This document shows positions 45,331 to 56,520 of a DNA stretch of 64,000 nt, one piece after another (the stretch's first letter is position 1; the number at the start of each line of letters is the position of its first letter). The notes under the pieces were generated by a model. The model ran no database searches. It saw only the letters and a list, made by a program, of their open reading frames with translations, and was not told where the DNA came from. Source of the DNA: Brachypodium distachyon (taxonomy: Eukaryota > Streptophyta > Magnoliopsida > Poales > Poaceae); NCBI RefSeq assembly GCF_000005505.3, contig NC_016134.3:8414624-8478623 (forward strand). The letters run 5' to 3'. Position numbers and translations under genes: made by a program.

Positions 45331-47314
45331 TTGAGACACGAAAACCTTAGGGGATGTGCATGAATTACAAAAAAAGCGGTGGCACCGTTCCATTGTTCTC
45401 TCGCTACCATTGTTCTCTATCGACGGTACAAAGGTGGATCTCGTCCGTAGGCAACAAATTTGTTGAAGTTGTCACTGTCGACGCACCGTTCCTATTTATC
45501 CCCGCCCCAAGACTCCTTCATGTTGTCCTTTGTGCTAGCCACCATCAGAGCCATGACCTCCTTCAAGTTCACCAACGACACATCCTCTAGAAGACTCGGC
45601 TCCCATCGATGCTACTCGGTCGGATCTGGTGCAAGGGGAAGTGCCGCGCTGCCTCCAGGCCTCAGCAAGCTTCTGGCCATGAGATCAAGAAGGGACACAA
45701 AAAGATGGAAGGCATAGTTCTTACCAGTCTTCGTACCCATGCCCTAGATTCTAAAGAGGCGGAGGCCCTAGAGTATTGCGCCCATAAGCAAATCCTTGTC
45801 AACCTCTGCAATTGTGACCATGGTGTTGTAGTTTGTGGGGGTAGCTAGGCCGTCTTGTGCAAGTACTTGACGGCCTTGCTGGTGATCATGCCGATAAGCC
45901 CGACTGCCCCATGCGCATCCCCAGGACGTCGGGCCTAGCTCTCTCCTTGTATAGTTGACATTGCTTTCTTTGAGCCCCTTTTGGGTCCCTTTGTTGTTGC
46001 CTTGTTTGTACTTGTGCTTCTTGCGCTTTCTTTTTAATGGAAAAGAAACCTTACTCGGCATGTTCGAGAAAGGAAAAGAAAAAGAAGCTCGACTGCCGCC
46101 ATGAAGAGCAAGCAGTTGCAATAGTAGGGTGACTCCGAGGACGGGAGCTGCCACCTAGATCGATTGAGAGAGAGAGGACGGAGGCCAAACGGAGATGGGG
46201 AGAGAAATGGAGGGCGTCGGTGCCTGAACTCCGGGATGCTTGGCACCCCCTTTTTGTTCAGTGGTGGCGCTGGAACTGCTCTGCGCGGGCTCCACGCACA
46301 CAAAGTTCACAGCAGTGTTTGCGTAAAATTAAGATAAGATGAGCAACAGTGAATGAAAGTTCGTAAGGTTAACAGTAATATGAGGCTTCCCTAAAAGAAA
46401 ATGAAAAGTAGAGATAAGATGTGGTGTTGGAAAGGCAAAATTCTCTGTAGCGAAGATAAGATGAGCAATAGCAGAACAAGAAGAACTGCATCCAGATGGC
46501 TTGGGCTGGAATTCGATCAGATCGCCCGTACCAAATTACCCGGTAGTGCGGCTCCTGGATGGGTCTTCGGCTCGACCACCCTTATCCTTCCTTCCGCTCC
46601 GTCTCCGGTCTCTTCTCCGGCGCCGGTAACCTTCTTCGCTTCGCTGCCGCCGCACCATGCGAGAGAGAGAGGGGGAGAGAAGAAGATGGAAAGATAGAGA
46701 CACGTTTTGAGGGCGTGCCCCAGAAAGAAACAAGTAAGTGGGCCGTCTTAGGTTACATCTGGCCCAATTCCCTAAAAAGAGGTGTAATCTGGCCCAAAGT
46801 GGTGGGCTTTTTAAAGCCCCAGAAAAAGAATCGACACCAGACTGAGCACTTTTCTTTTTGAGAAAAAAAAAGACTGAGCACTTTTCAATCTCCACCGATT
46901 GGAAAAAAACAATTCACTCTGTTCTCAAAAAAAAGGAAAAAATAACTCTTGTTCCTGATCTCAAAAAAACAAGTTTGGATAGATTTAGAGTCCATCCATA
47001 TTTTCTTCCAAAAAGTATAAAGGAAAAGGAAATTAATAAGCGAAAATATATGCATATGGCAGTAATTAAGAGACATACCACACTACATTAATAAAATAAA
47101 AGAAAGAAAACAAATTATCGTATATCAGTACAGGTGCAAGACATATAAGTACAAAATACACGTATGCAATGAATCAATACTAGCCAGCCAGTACTCTATG
47201 CAAATGCCAGGCAGTAAATTAATCAGCTCTAACTATACAAGCTCCAAGCCAGGATATATACGTCTGCATATGATCGGAAATCATTAATGGGGTAATTAAT
47301 TAATGAATCATTAC

Positions 47315-47518
47315 CTGATTAGAGGCCAGCCGTAGAGAAGGGGGTGTATGCTGCAGGAGGTCTAGGATGCGGCTCCTTAGGCGGCCGCCGCCGGCGGTGA
47401 GAGCAGCAGCGTCCACGTCTTCCCATATCTCCTTATCTCTGCTACGACTGCCACCTGAATCCTTCTTCTTCTTCTTCTTCCATTCCAACACCACCTTGGA
47501 CTTGCCCTTGTTATCCAT
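47315..47518 (-). CDS. Coding exon of an unrecognised small basic protein
   Basis: A minus-strand ATG at 47518 gives 68 codons up to a good donor (gtaatga): MDNKGKSKVVLEW, a run of six Lys, then GGSRSRDKEIWEDVDA, LTAGGG and RSRILDLLQHTPPSL. If the intron is retained, the frame stops four codons later (72 residues). A spliced leader is likely: a donor-bearing exon edge (gactttcag|gtaag) is at 47986 and a TATTTAGA-like box is near 48427. I do not recognise the family and found no next exon. The Lys run and SRSRDKE segment suggest a nuclear or RNA-associated protein, but this is inference. Confidence 0.45.
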
Positions 47519-47616
47519 CTCTGTCGTCTCTCCTTATTTGCATCAAGTAATACACAACGAGTAAAGATTAATCCATCACAGATATATACAAAAGCTAGTA
47601 TGTATAGAAACGATCG

Positions 47617-48210
47617 AGAGCAAGATGTATATAGATCAGCAAAGTTGATTAACATTAGATGGAGACTAAAAAGTGTGGATCTAGTCATCTAGACCAAGGA
47701 AACATGGATCTAGTTGAGATTTACTCCAGATGGATGCACGTATATAAGGAAAATGTTAAGAAGAGATCAAAATTCAGCGAAACTATACATGTATAAAGAT
47801 AAGTAACACACAAGAGCAAGATGTACACGGATCAGAAAGTTGATTAACATTAGATGGGGGATAGATCTAGTCATCTAGACCAAAGGAAACATGGATCAAG
47901 TTGAGAATTACTCGACCGAGAAGAGAATTTATAACAACAGAACAAGATTAAACCAAAACTATACATGTATAAAGATATGGCTTACCTGAAAGTCGGGTTA
48001 ATCGGAGAGGCCCCCTTCTGATGGACACAAACAGCAGATCGAGATTAGTAGGAGGAGTAGAAGAGAGACTGAAACGGCAAGAGATACACTAGCTATGTAG
48101 AAACAAGAGCAAGATGTATACAGATCAGCAAAGTTAACAAACATTAGATGGAGACTAGAGCGTAGATCTTGGGCAAGGAAACATAGATCTAGCTATTTGA
48201 GAACTTGAGA
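47617..48210. repeat. Three-copy repeat in the leader region
   Basis: Copies start at about 47617, 47811 and 48106. Each runs caagagcaagatgta, cagatcagcaaagtt-like, acattagatgg, ggatctag and caaggaaacat, with 100-110 bases each. The DNA around 47986-48070 is also related to 48300-48400 (ccttctgatggac), so leader-exon sequence was duplicated too. Confidence 0.8.
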
Positions 48211-48889
48211 TGTATACATACATACATACACATATATAAGCAAAATTCTAACAAAGCAAATCAAGATGAAAGGAAACTATACGAGAACAAGAGCGTGCAA
48301 GGGTCAATCAGGGAGACCTTCTGATGGACGCGATCGAAGAAGGAACACGAAGCGGCAGAGAGTCGTACGAGGAGAAGACAAAGGCTTGAGACTGAAATGG
48401 TAAGAGAGATAGATAGAGATGTGCAGTCTAAATAGCGAGAGAGGGGGGGGGGGGGGGGTAGCGGGGGTCACGTGTGTGTATTCCGCTGAAATTGAAACGG
48501 AAAAACTGATATGATTAATGATATGAGCTATCCACTGGCTGTACATGGTTGCGTATACTATACGGTCCACATATGGGGCTGGCTAGCTTTGTATGTGATC
48601 CCCGCCGTAGTGCAGTTCATGCAGCCCATGCATGCACGCACGCATGCATGCAAAATAAGCGCCCAGCGTTGAGAAAATAGAAGAACAAAAAAATGGTTCA
48701 AAATTTGATCAAACTAGGGATGTGAGCGGTTAATTTGGAGATCATATCAAAACCTTGACATGGAACGCTTTTTTTTCAAGTGTAATTTGTTTCAGACATG
48801 AAAGTCATAAAATCGAGGAAAGGGGGGGTGCAAAAAAATAAAAGGTTCATGCATGCAGGAACAAAGGTTCATGGCTCACCTGCAAGATC

Positions 48890-49390
48890 TAGCCGGAGGT
48901 CGCTGGCTTGTTGCAGGATGTTGCCTTGGATGCTGCACGGGATGTTCGATTCCACAAGGATGGCTCATCGATGATCGATCTCAGCAAAAGGATAAGGGTT
49001 CTATCGGCTCCTCCTGACCCCATTGCCCAATGGATTTAGACTTGGGATGTTCCCAACAAGGTGCATATCTTCGGATGCATGGTTGATGCATGCATGTTCA
49101 GTGACTGCCTCGATCGACACCTGCAGGAAAAATTAAATCTACACCGCAAGAACCTGCTACCAAGTGCTCAATGTGCAAGATTTTTTTTCAATGTGCAAGA
49201 TGCCTCAGTTCGTACGAAGATCGCTAGCTGCCACCTTTTCCTCGCGTGCCCTGCTCGTGGCAGACCTAACCTCCATCATCTGGCCATTAATCATCCTATA
49301 TATATATGGCGCATTTGGGCCGCTCGGAATGCCAAGTGTTCTCCGATGAAGTTGTTCAGGTTTCACGATCTTTGCGGTTCATAATTAAGG
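48890..49390 (+). mobile_element. LINE remnant (zf-RVT region), plus strand
   Basis: The plus strand reads W-D-V-P-N-K-V-H-I-F-G-C-M-V, then LNLHRKNLLPSAQC, then HHLAINHPIYIWRIWAARNA in adjoining frames. Together these resemble the zinc-binding reverse transcriptase domain and the following segment of plant non-LTR elements. Several frame changes mark it as inactive. Confidence 0.65.
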
Positions 49391-49433
49391 ACCTTACCTT
49401 GTGGACTTTTAGATTGAAAAGCATTGATATAAA

Positions 49434-49434
<1 letters not shown>

Positions 49435-49475
<41 letters not shown>
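49435..49475. repeat. (TA)n microsatellite, about 20 units
   Basis: An uninterrupted alternating TA tract of about 40 bases, just after the LINE remnant. Confidence 0.95.
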
Positions 49476-49478
<3 letters not shown>

Positions 49479-50847
49479 GCTGATCCATACTAGTATTATC
49501 ATTCATACATAGATATTAGTGTGTGGGACCAGGGGCGGGCCCAGGATTTTTCCGTGGGTATTCATAATTGTTCTGAATATTTGCTAGTCAAAATTGCAAA
49601 TACTTGTGTCTCTGAACGAGAGTTCGAGTCGTTGTTCTCTTGTGCGTAACACAGAGCGCATGTAAAAACGTGGAACGGCAGGAGCGCCGAATACGTGGCA
49701 GAGTAAATAAAGAAGCAGAAAAGCAGTCACTAGGTTTTTTTGACTCGGAGACATGTGTTGGGGATTTAGAAGGAGGCGAGAAGGTGCCAGGGTGTAGATC
49801 GACATCAATAAAGGTCGTACGAGACTACGAGTATCGAGCAGACAATTCGATTTCTAGGATCGAAAATTCTATTTCGACCATTGGTCCAACTTGGAGGAGG
49901 AAGGAGAGAGATGGAGCGGTGCATTTTTAGACTCACTGCAGGAATACCCTTGAGTTCCATTCCAAAATCTTGTTTACTCCAGAATATATAGTATATATAT
50001 TCGGTTTTTTGCAAAATTTGATGGGTATTCAATTGAATACCCTTGAATAAAGCTGGGCCCGCCCATGTGTGGGACCAAAACCTGACACTGACAAAGGTTT
50101 TTTATGAATTGTTTGTTTCAGACATCAAAGTGAGAAAATTAAAGGAGGTGAAAATAAATGGTTCATGAATGCAGGAACAAAGTGGTAGATTACAATTTTT
50201 CTTCTTCTCTAAAAGTGGAGAAGATCCCGGCCTCTGGATCAGTAGATGCACACAGCCATTTTGTGCTACCTATTTATTTGCTCAACCGACAATCAGATAA
50301 TCTCTCAACTACTGTAACATTTTGTGCTACGTACCTACCTAGATTGAGCTCGAACAGTTTACTAGTACAAAGTAAAGTTAGCTGATTATGTTCTGACGAA
50401 ATGACGGACAAACATGTAAATTAAGCTCAAGAATTAACATGCATAATCGAAAAGCCTGACAAAGGCTAATACCAGTGGGAACAACAGGTGTTAAACATTC
50501 TGTCCCCCCATACAACCTGAATGAATGATGCACCAATTTTATATGTCTGCACATTTCTGAATCCAAACCTGAAACATCAACTGTAACTTTTTATGCAGTA
50601 CCGAACTGATCATACTGAAACAGTTTGAAACTGATTAAGTTCTCACGAAAATGGTACGGACATACTCCAAGTTCACTACCTGCATATCTAAGCATAACCG
50701 AACATGCCTGACAAAGTCTAACACAAGCATAAACAACATACTTCAGTACTTCACCCTACATTTAATTTCGTCCCCCACAAGTTGACAGTTACGGGAAGGC
50801 ATAACAGGTGATGACACAAAGAGGCAAATGCAGCTTGCATATTGTAG

Positions 50848-53800
50848 CTAGGCCAAGCGGGGTGGCGGTGCGACGAACACTGCCCTCGTGCTGACGAGAT
50901 TATCGACCTGCGCCATCAGGCGCCTCCCATGGATGTACCTGGCCAGCGTGCTAGCGTTGCGTTTCGCCACGCCCACGACCATGTTGCGTTGCCACACATC
51001 CGCCACGTTGATTATCACACGCACCACATTGTTGGCGTGCTGGTTGACCATCATACCCTGCACACCACCAGGCAACCATACAAGATTATTAATTAGTCAG
51101 TTAGTCCTCTTGTGATCTACCATTCTACCTCTTTGCTAGATAGCTAGGCATGTAAAACAACACAATTAGTCTCACCAGGATATGCTCTTCAGTATCACCA
51201 GCCCCCGTGTAGAGGATCTCAGTTATGATAATCTTGCGTTCATGGTAGCTGCCGTAAATTAGGAGCTTCTCGATGACATTTGAAGAATACTCTTGGCGGC
51301 TCAGATGTATAATCTGCCCCATAATTTCCTGCACAACAATTTGTCGGTCGCCAGGCTCTCCATGCTGCACAATGTACTGCATGCAACATGTCATATAGTA
51401 AATTTTTCGTTTCACTAAGAGATTATTTCATCAAACACAAGTCACTCCACAGATGATTTACCTGCACAACATAGTTACCGAATTCGTGTGTTGACAGCTC
51501 GATGACACGTTCGACAATCTCCATCACAAACGGATACAGAATTAGTGGATCCTTGGAGAATTGCAGCACTTTCTGGGAAGATCATGAAACATGAGTAACG
51601 AACTAATACAGTCAACAAAAGACAGAGAGAAACAGAAAAAAAAAATTGATACCAGAACACAACCTGAATAACGTTGTATCCGTATTGATGGGAGGATAGA
51701 ATCTTTGCCTTCCCACGTAGGCTTCTATAGATGAATTGTATATATTGTGTTGGCACACATTCCATGCATTTCTGAATGACATGGTTTGCATGTTCATCAC
51801 AAACACATTTCAGCAGGTTCCTATTAAGCTCCATGGCCATCTCCATCTGTTGGTCAATGACGCCTATTTCAAAAACCTGAAAAAGGAGATAGTCAAGAAA
51901 AGTATGATTGAGAACAATCTTAGAAATACATCTTAATTCTATACAATCTGATATATGTAGCAATTAAAAGCCAAACTGTTCACTGTACCTTTTCGATCAC
52001 TTGACTACCGTGCTGATGAAGGCTTAGGGCTAAGACATGTCCGATAAGATTGCGGACGAGCTTGCTTCTATAGGTTTCTGGTCCATAGTCAAGAAGCTGA
52101 TGAAAAAGACACAAGGTAAGTACTATAATAATGTATGCTCGGGCTCGATAAACCGTACATTATCAGTACTCCTATAAGATGAAAACCGGCATATATGGGT
52201 TTGAGGAACAAACCTTCATGATAACAGAATTGGCGAACACATCACAGACCAGTGTGGACACTTGAGGCGTCATTTCAGTATATAGCATCACTACTTCCCC
52301 GGTAGTTGTTATGTCAAGCTGCTTTGTTATGAAACAGCTTCCCACTGGATGGACACTGCATGTAAAATACACCAAAGGATTTAGCCAGAATATCGCAATA
52401 TTAACTATTTCTAAGTCGATGATAACAAACTTTTGATTCAATCGTTGAAATTCGTGTAAGATTAATGTAAGTTTGATGGATAAGAAAATTTTTGTTGGAT
52501 GGCTAGGATTGTCGATTGAAAAATAGACACTCCCATAATCTTATGGACATATATATTAACAGAAACTTTTTTTGGACAATGGACTTGAGGGTGTATAGGA
52601 CGCACACCTGAGATCACAAATGTGGCCCTTGACATGAATGAGGCGCACAGGATTGTTCCCTGGATACTTGATCCGGTGAAGAAGGGAACAAAAAGCTGAG
52701 TTCCTGCTGTTTATTCCTGTACCCAGAAAACTATGGATATTGTCGCCTCTGCCGCTAGCGTATGCCGTCTCGACATCACGAGCATAGTGATTCTTGAAAG
52801 CTTCCTGAGACTGTTGGAAGAGTTTAGCGGCAACCTCCTGGTCTGGCTCAAAAAGGGCACGGAGACATCCCATCTGATACGCCATCATCTCAGGGAAATG
52901 TCTTGGTGGCACACTCCTTGAAGAAGAAGAAGACTGAACAGGAGAATTTAGGGCAGCCTCCTTATTTGGTAATGCAGTTTGGGAGTTTTGCTCGGCAGAA
53001 TCCAGTGTACTTGTTGAAGCAGCTGAAGAGATAGAAGAAGACAGTACAGGCAAAACTGCTCCAATGTCATGCATATCGAAGCTGTTGGTATCTCTGTCTT
53101 CAGCATTTGTAGGCACGTCCTGATGATCATCTGAAGTCACAACTTCACTGCTTGGATCAACCTGCAAAGCAAACGTCAATGTTTGAACAGTAACAGGAAT
53201 TGCAGAAGGAACAAATGCTATCAACAGGTAAAAAAGATAGGATAAAGACAGTATCTAAATAATATGACCGTTGGATCTAGCTTGAATAATTTAATTGAAA
53301 TGGACGGCTGAGATATAATTTGAAAAACATACGTAGGCATGAATTCATCGCGAAAGACTCTGCGTTGGACAAGATCTGGCCTTAACTGAGTTTTTGATAT
53401 GTATATATTTGATTAGAATCCAACAAGCTTACAGTTCTGTTGTTTGAGCCCAAACAGATATGCCAGTAGAAAAAAAAAAGTAAAAAAAAATGAATATCTT
53501 AAGCCACGTTATATTCTTCAGGCTTCTACTACAAGTTTCGTACATTGCAAAGAAAGAAGACTAACACACAGATATTATTTTTTTTCGAAAAGGGGGAGGG
53601 ATCCCGGACTAACACACAGATATGCATACTCCTTCATTCAAAAATAAATCTAGGGACAAAGAAGCAAGAGTAGTAGACGAGTTCAGTAGAAGTATAAGGA
53701 ATTTATTTCTAGCTAGGACTAGCACGTTTACATTCTAGCTGTAATTAGTACTCTTAATGAAACTCTCATAGATATGGGTTAATAAAAGAGGAACTCAGCT

Positions 53801-55285
53801 AGATAGCTTTGATCCTAAATTTTTACAAGAATTTGTATGTACTCATGAAACCAAAAAAGCTTATTAATCTCTGTCTGATGCTTGGCTCAATAGTATAATT
53901 GTAAAGCATAAAGGGTAATGTTTGGTTAGGATGGGGCGTTGCACCCTCTATATGGGGCTGTCCATATGCTCTGAGATTTACACCCGCATTGAGGAAACAA
54001 TGCAGTCATGAATCTTAGTCTCACAGCATATGGACGGTCCCAGTGCCAGATAGAGGGTGCAGTGCACCCCAACTAAAACAATTGGCAAGCATAAATTATC
54101 TGATTTTGACACCATCTAAAGGATCCTATGGAGGGTTACTTATGGGAGTGAAGAAGAGAGAGAGGGATTCCACACTTGAATGCTCTTATTATATAAGGAA
54201 ACTCGCTATAAGTGGAATTTGGTAAATTTTTATGTTGTTCCTCATGCTAGAGATAAGAGAAAGTTCTTGGTGGAGTTAGTTCAGATTATTATTATTATTA
54301 ACTGCAATACTGAGACTATAGTACGTTATGGGAGGTGACTTTAGTTTGGTTTGAAAAAATAGTGAAAGAAATAGAGATAATAAACCTTATAAATGGTCCT
54401 TTTTATTTAATGCTATTATTGAACATTGGCGGCTCAAGAAGCTGGAATTGTCTAGTAGGAGCTATACCTGTCCAGTAATCAGTTAGATCCTATTTTTCAC
54501 ACGGTAGATATAGTTATTGTTAGTATAGAGTGCGTGTTGGATGATGACCATAAGAATATTTCTTTTATCGGGAAAACAGCAGGAGGTGCTCTGCTGCACT
54601 TTTATGAAAACAGAATAATGTTACAATCTATTTACAATTTACAGGCAGGCAAAGCAAAATAAATTAAAAATTCCTTTCAAGCAATTTTACAATAGAAGAA
54701 ATTAAACATGTTGTCTTTTCCATGGCTCATAACAGGGCTTGTGGGCCTAATGGCTTCCCTACAGAATTTTACCGTAAATTTTGGCCCTTAATATGTATGA
54801 TATCACCTACTATTTGTTTAAAGATGTTAGTGCAAGGGGCCTAGATATATATCTCTAGATTTAAATGGCATAATTACTTTGATACCTAAAGGGAAAGGGC
54901 CAAGTAGAATTCAAATGTATCTCCCACACGCTCGAGCTGATGGCGACTCAGAGAGTCACCGACAACATTGACGATGGTTACAACGTTGGCGACCTTGAGA
55001 ATTGGGTGATGCCATCTAGCTATTGCTACCCTACTTTGTCGCGAGTGACCACCGTAGCCACCTAGGCAAGTTAGGCAACAAAGGAGGGGACACAGAGTCG
55101 CGACGGCGGGCAGGAAGCGGTGGTGCATTGGACGGACTCTCTCAACGCCACACAGTAAGAACTCATCTCACACCCACATTTGTATGCCCAAATTCCCAAA
55201 TTAAACACTAACCCCTAGAACTCACCTCTTCAAACCAATCACGGGGAAGGCTGATGCAACTTGAATCATCGCTTCGGGACACCAT
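50848..55285 (-). CDS. Pumilio/PUF RNA-binding protein 2, eight exons
   Basis: Tandem paralogue of the PUF gene at 37075-42093. Exons in transcription order: 55226-55285, 52608-53161, 52214-52355, 51989-52096, 51664-51876, 51462-51572, 51176-51376 and 50848-51057 (1,599 bases, 532 residues). Six exons from the first PUF repeat on have the same length as in gene 1 (142, 108, 213, 111, 201) except the last. The start is MVSRSDDSSC. A linker with one degenerate Ser-rich unit and the FPEMMAYQMGCLRALFEPDQ block precedes eight PUF repeats from about residue 205. RNA-contact motifs differ from gene 1: S-C..T, N-S..M, S-Q..E, N-H..Q, Y-N..Q, N-Y..Q, S-N..E, N-N..R. There is no Pro-rich tail of the same length. 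The 2-kb first intron contains a fold-back MITE and a LINE. Confidence 0.85.
53924..54080. mobile_element. Fold-back MITE in PUF gene 2 intron 1
   Basis: Left arm: ggttaggatggggcgttgca, ccctctatatggggctgtcc and atatgctctgagat. The inverse of the right arm: gttggggtgcactgcaccct, ctatctggcactgggaccgt and ccatatgctgtgagac. The arms are about 55 bases with a loop of about 40, and no coding sequence. The exact target duplication is not clear. Confidence 0.8.
54120..54910 (+). mobile_element. LINE remnant (endonuclease and reverse transcriptase)
   Basis: Reading across frames gives F-Y-V-V-P-H-A-R-D-K-R-K-F-L-V-E-L-V, a G-D-F-S-L-V block, and LKKLELSSRSYT, which match the end of the LINE endonuclease domain. 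Further on come VVFSMAHNRACGPNGFPTEF, YRKFWPL and Y-F-D-T-x-K-G-K-G-P-S-R-I-Q, the start of the reverse transcriptase domain. The remnant has many stops and lies antisense to the host intron. Confidence 0.75.
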
Positions 55286-56105
55286 GTCTAGGATGGCGTG
55301 GAGAATACCGAGACGGCGACAGAGGAGGGTGCGTGGCGGCTGCTACCTAGGGTTTCTATGCGGGAGTGAGGAGGGGGGGGGGGGTGAGGGTGGTCGGCCA
55401 ACCTGGTTGGGTCCAGGCCGATATGCAAAGGGGCTCGGACCGGTTCGCCACGCTAGTGCCACACTAGATCTGACGGGTGGCAGCCCGTGCTAGATATCCT
55501 TTGAAAACACGATGAATCGAGATACGAGTGGCTTCCCTTGCCCGTATACCCAAACCGGTGTTCATTTGAAAAAAAAACAAGTGGTTAATTATGTTAGACA
55601 ATTACCCCTTGTGGTGATTTGAGTAATTTACTCTTTGCAATATGCATGCCACCATTTTCCTTTTGGAGAATGATTTGAATAGCGCTAGAAACTTAAGATT
55701 TTGGAGCAGAGTGTTCAGTAGGGTGAATTGCAAAGGAACAGCATGGAACGTACCGAAGCTGAAGAGGGCACCACCCTTTTTTTTAATTTATTACTTTGTA
55801 CATAATACAAGCAGCACACAGCAGGCTCTAAAAGGAAAAGATACAAAAAAAAGGACTGGATCAAGTTTGTGACTCCAGGATGGCCATCACCATATTAAAG
55901 TGGCAACAACAACAAGATGGAGGCCCATCTCTTTTTTTTTACAGCAAAAAACCTGATGGTGGCCCATCTCTCATCTATCGGGAGGCACCAATGAAAAAAA
56001 AAAGGATAGACAGAAAAGAGGTAGTATTCCACTAGTAGATAAATCCTGGGCCACTAGTAGATAAATCCTGGGCCAGGCCCTTCTAGCTATACAAAGTAAG
56101 GCCCA
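55286..56105. promoter_or_regulatory. Promoter of PUF gene 2 and 3' flank of the RTFL gene
   Basis: The first 330 bases match the PUF gene 1 promoter (see 42094-42440), including a poly-G run at 55373-55384. There is no clear TATA box (the matching position reads gatatgcaaagg). The rest is the RTFL 3' flank, with a short tandem duplication cactagtagataaatcctgg at about 56030-56070. Confidence 0.55.
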
Positions 56106-56366
56106 TCACTTGTTCCAGCAAGAGGCGACAAGCATGGAGACGCATCGGCGCATGATGTAGAGCCTTGCCCGCTGCTCCCTCGCCGCGCTCGCCACCCTCA
56201 CCGGCAACGACGCCGACCGCCGGAGCTCTTTTCTCTTACTCCGGCCATCTCCTTTCTGATCCATCTTGCAATTACCCGGCCGGCTTTCGACGCCGACGAC
56301 CTTCTTCTGCTGCTGCTTCGTTGCTGCAGTCTCCATCTTATTGCTACTACAATTTTGCTTCTCCAT
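56106..56366 (-). CDS. RTFL: ROTUNDIFOLIA-like / DEVIL small polypeptide
   Basis: An 86-residue intronless protein. Its last 29 residues, from about 58, read ASAAREQRARLYIMRRC then VSMLVASCWNK. This matches the RTFL/DVL domain, whose hallmark is K/R-E-Q-R-A-R-x-Y-I-x-R-R-C-V-x-M-L. These plant-specific peptides are membrane-associated and, when overexpressed in Arabidopsis, restrict cell proliferation and alter leaf and fruit shape. The N-terminal half is basic, low-complexity and poorly conserved, as usual. A second ATG at codon 11 is an alternative start. A TATA box (ctataaatag on the minus strand, 56511-56520) lies about 145 bases upstream, which supports a real transcript. Confidence 0.88.
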   Translation of the reverse strand: MEKQNCSSNKMETAATKQQQKKVVGVESRPGNCKMDQKGDGRSKRKELRRSASLPVRVASAAREQRARLYIMRRCVSMLVASCWNK

Positions 56367-56510
56367 CGATCCCCTTCCTTCCTTAATTTTGGTCTTCTTC
56401 TTCTTCCTCTTGTTACTTGTGGTGTGTTTGCTTATTTGCAGTGGAGCTAGCTAAGCTAAGCTAGTTTGGAGCTCTGGCCGGCGCCTATGGCGGAGATTGT
56501 AGGACAGGTG

Positions 56511-56520
56511 CTATTTATAG
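56511..56520 (-). promoter_or_regulatory. RTFL: TATA box of the RTFL gene
   Basis: Minus-strand ctataaatag, a full consensus TATA box at a plausible distance from the ATG at 56366. Confidence 0.7.

Larger units (their letters stand above)
42441..47314. other. Duplicated and transposon-derived DNA between the PUF gene 1 promoter and the next gene
   Basis: Besides the promoter copy (43600-43760) and a possible CACTA end (45184), the region holds a small hairpin (aggtgctac / gtagcacct, 42492-42527). It also has a GGCCCA-rich promoter-like stretch near 46735-46800 with no coding region I can attach. Frames at 44088-44597 and 45460-45848 have no homology I recognise. A 16-base duplication (agactgagcacttttc) lies near 46840 and 46870. 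Confidence 0.4.
47519..50847. other. Leader repeats, LINE remnant and spacer
   Basis: After the repeated leader region this holds a poly-G run (48443-48458), a LINE remnant (48890-49390) and a (TA)n tract. Beyond that is spacer and the 3' flank of PUF gene 2. No other gene is supported. Confidence 0.5.

Noticed and set aside
45460..46154. Frames of 78-128 codons between the PUF genes
   Set aside because: No homology or splice logic seen; possibly transposon-derived.
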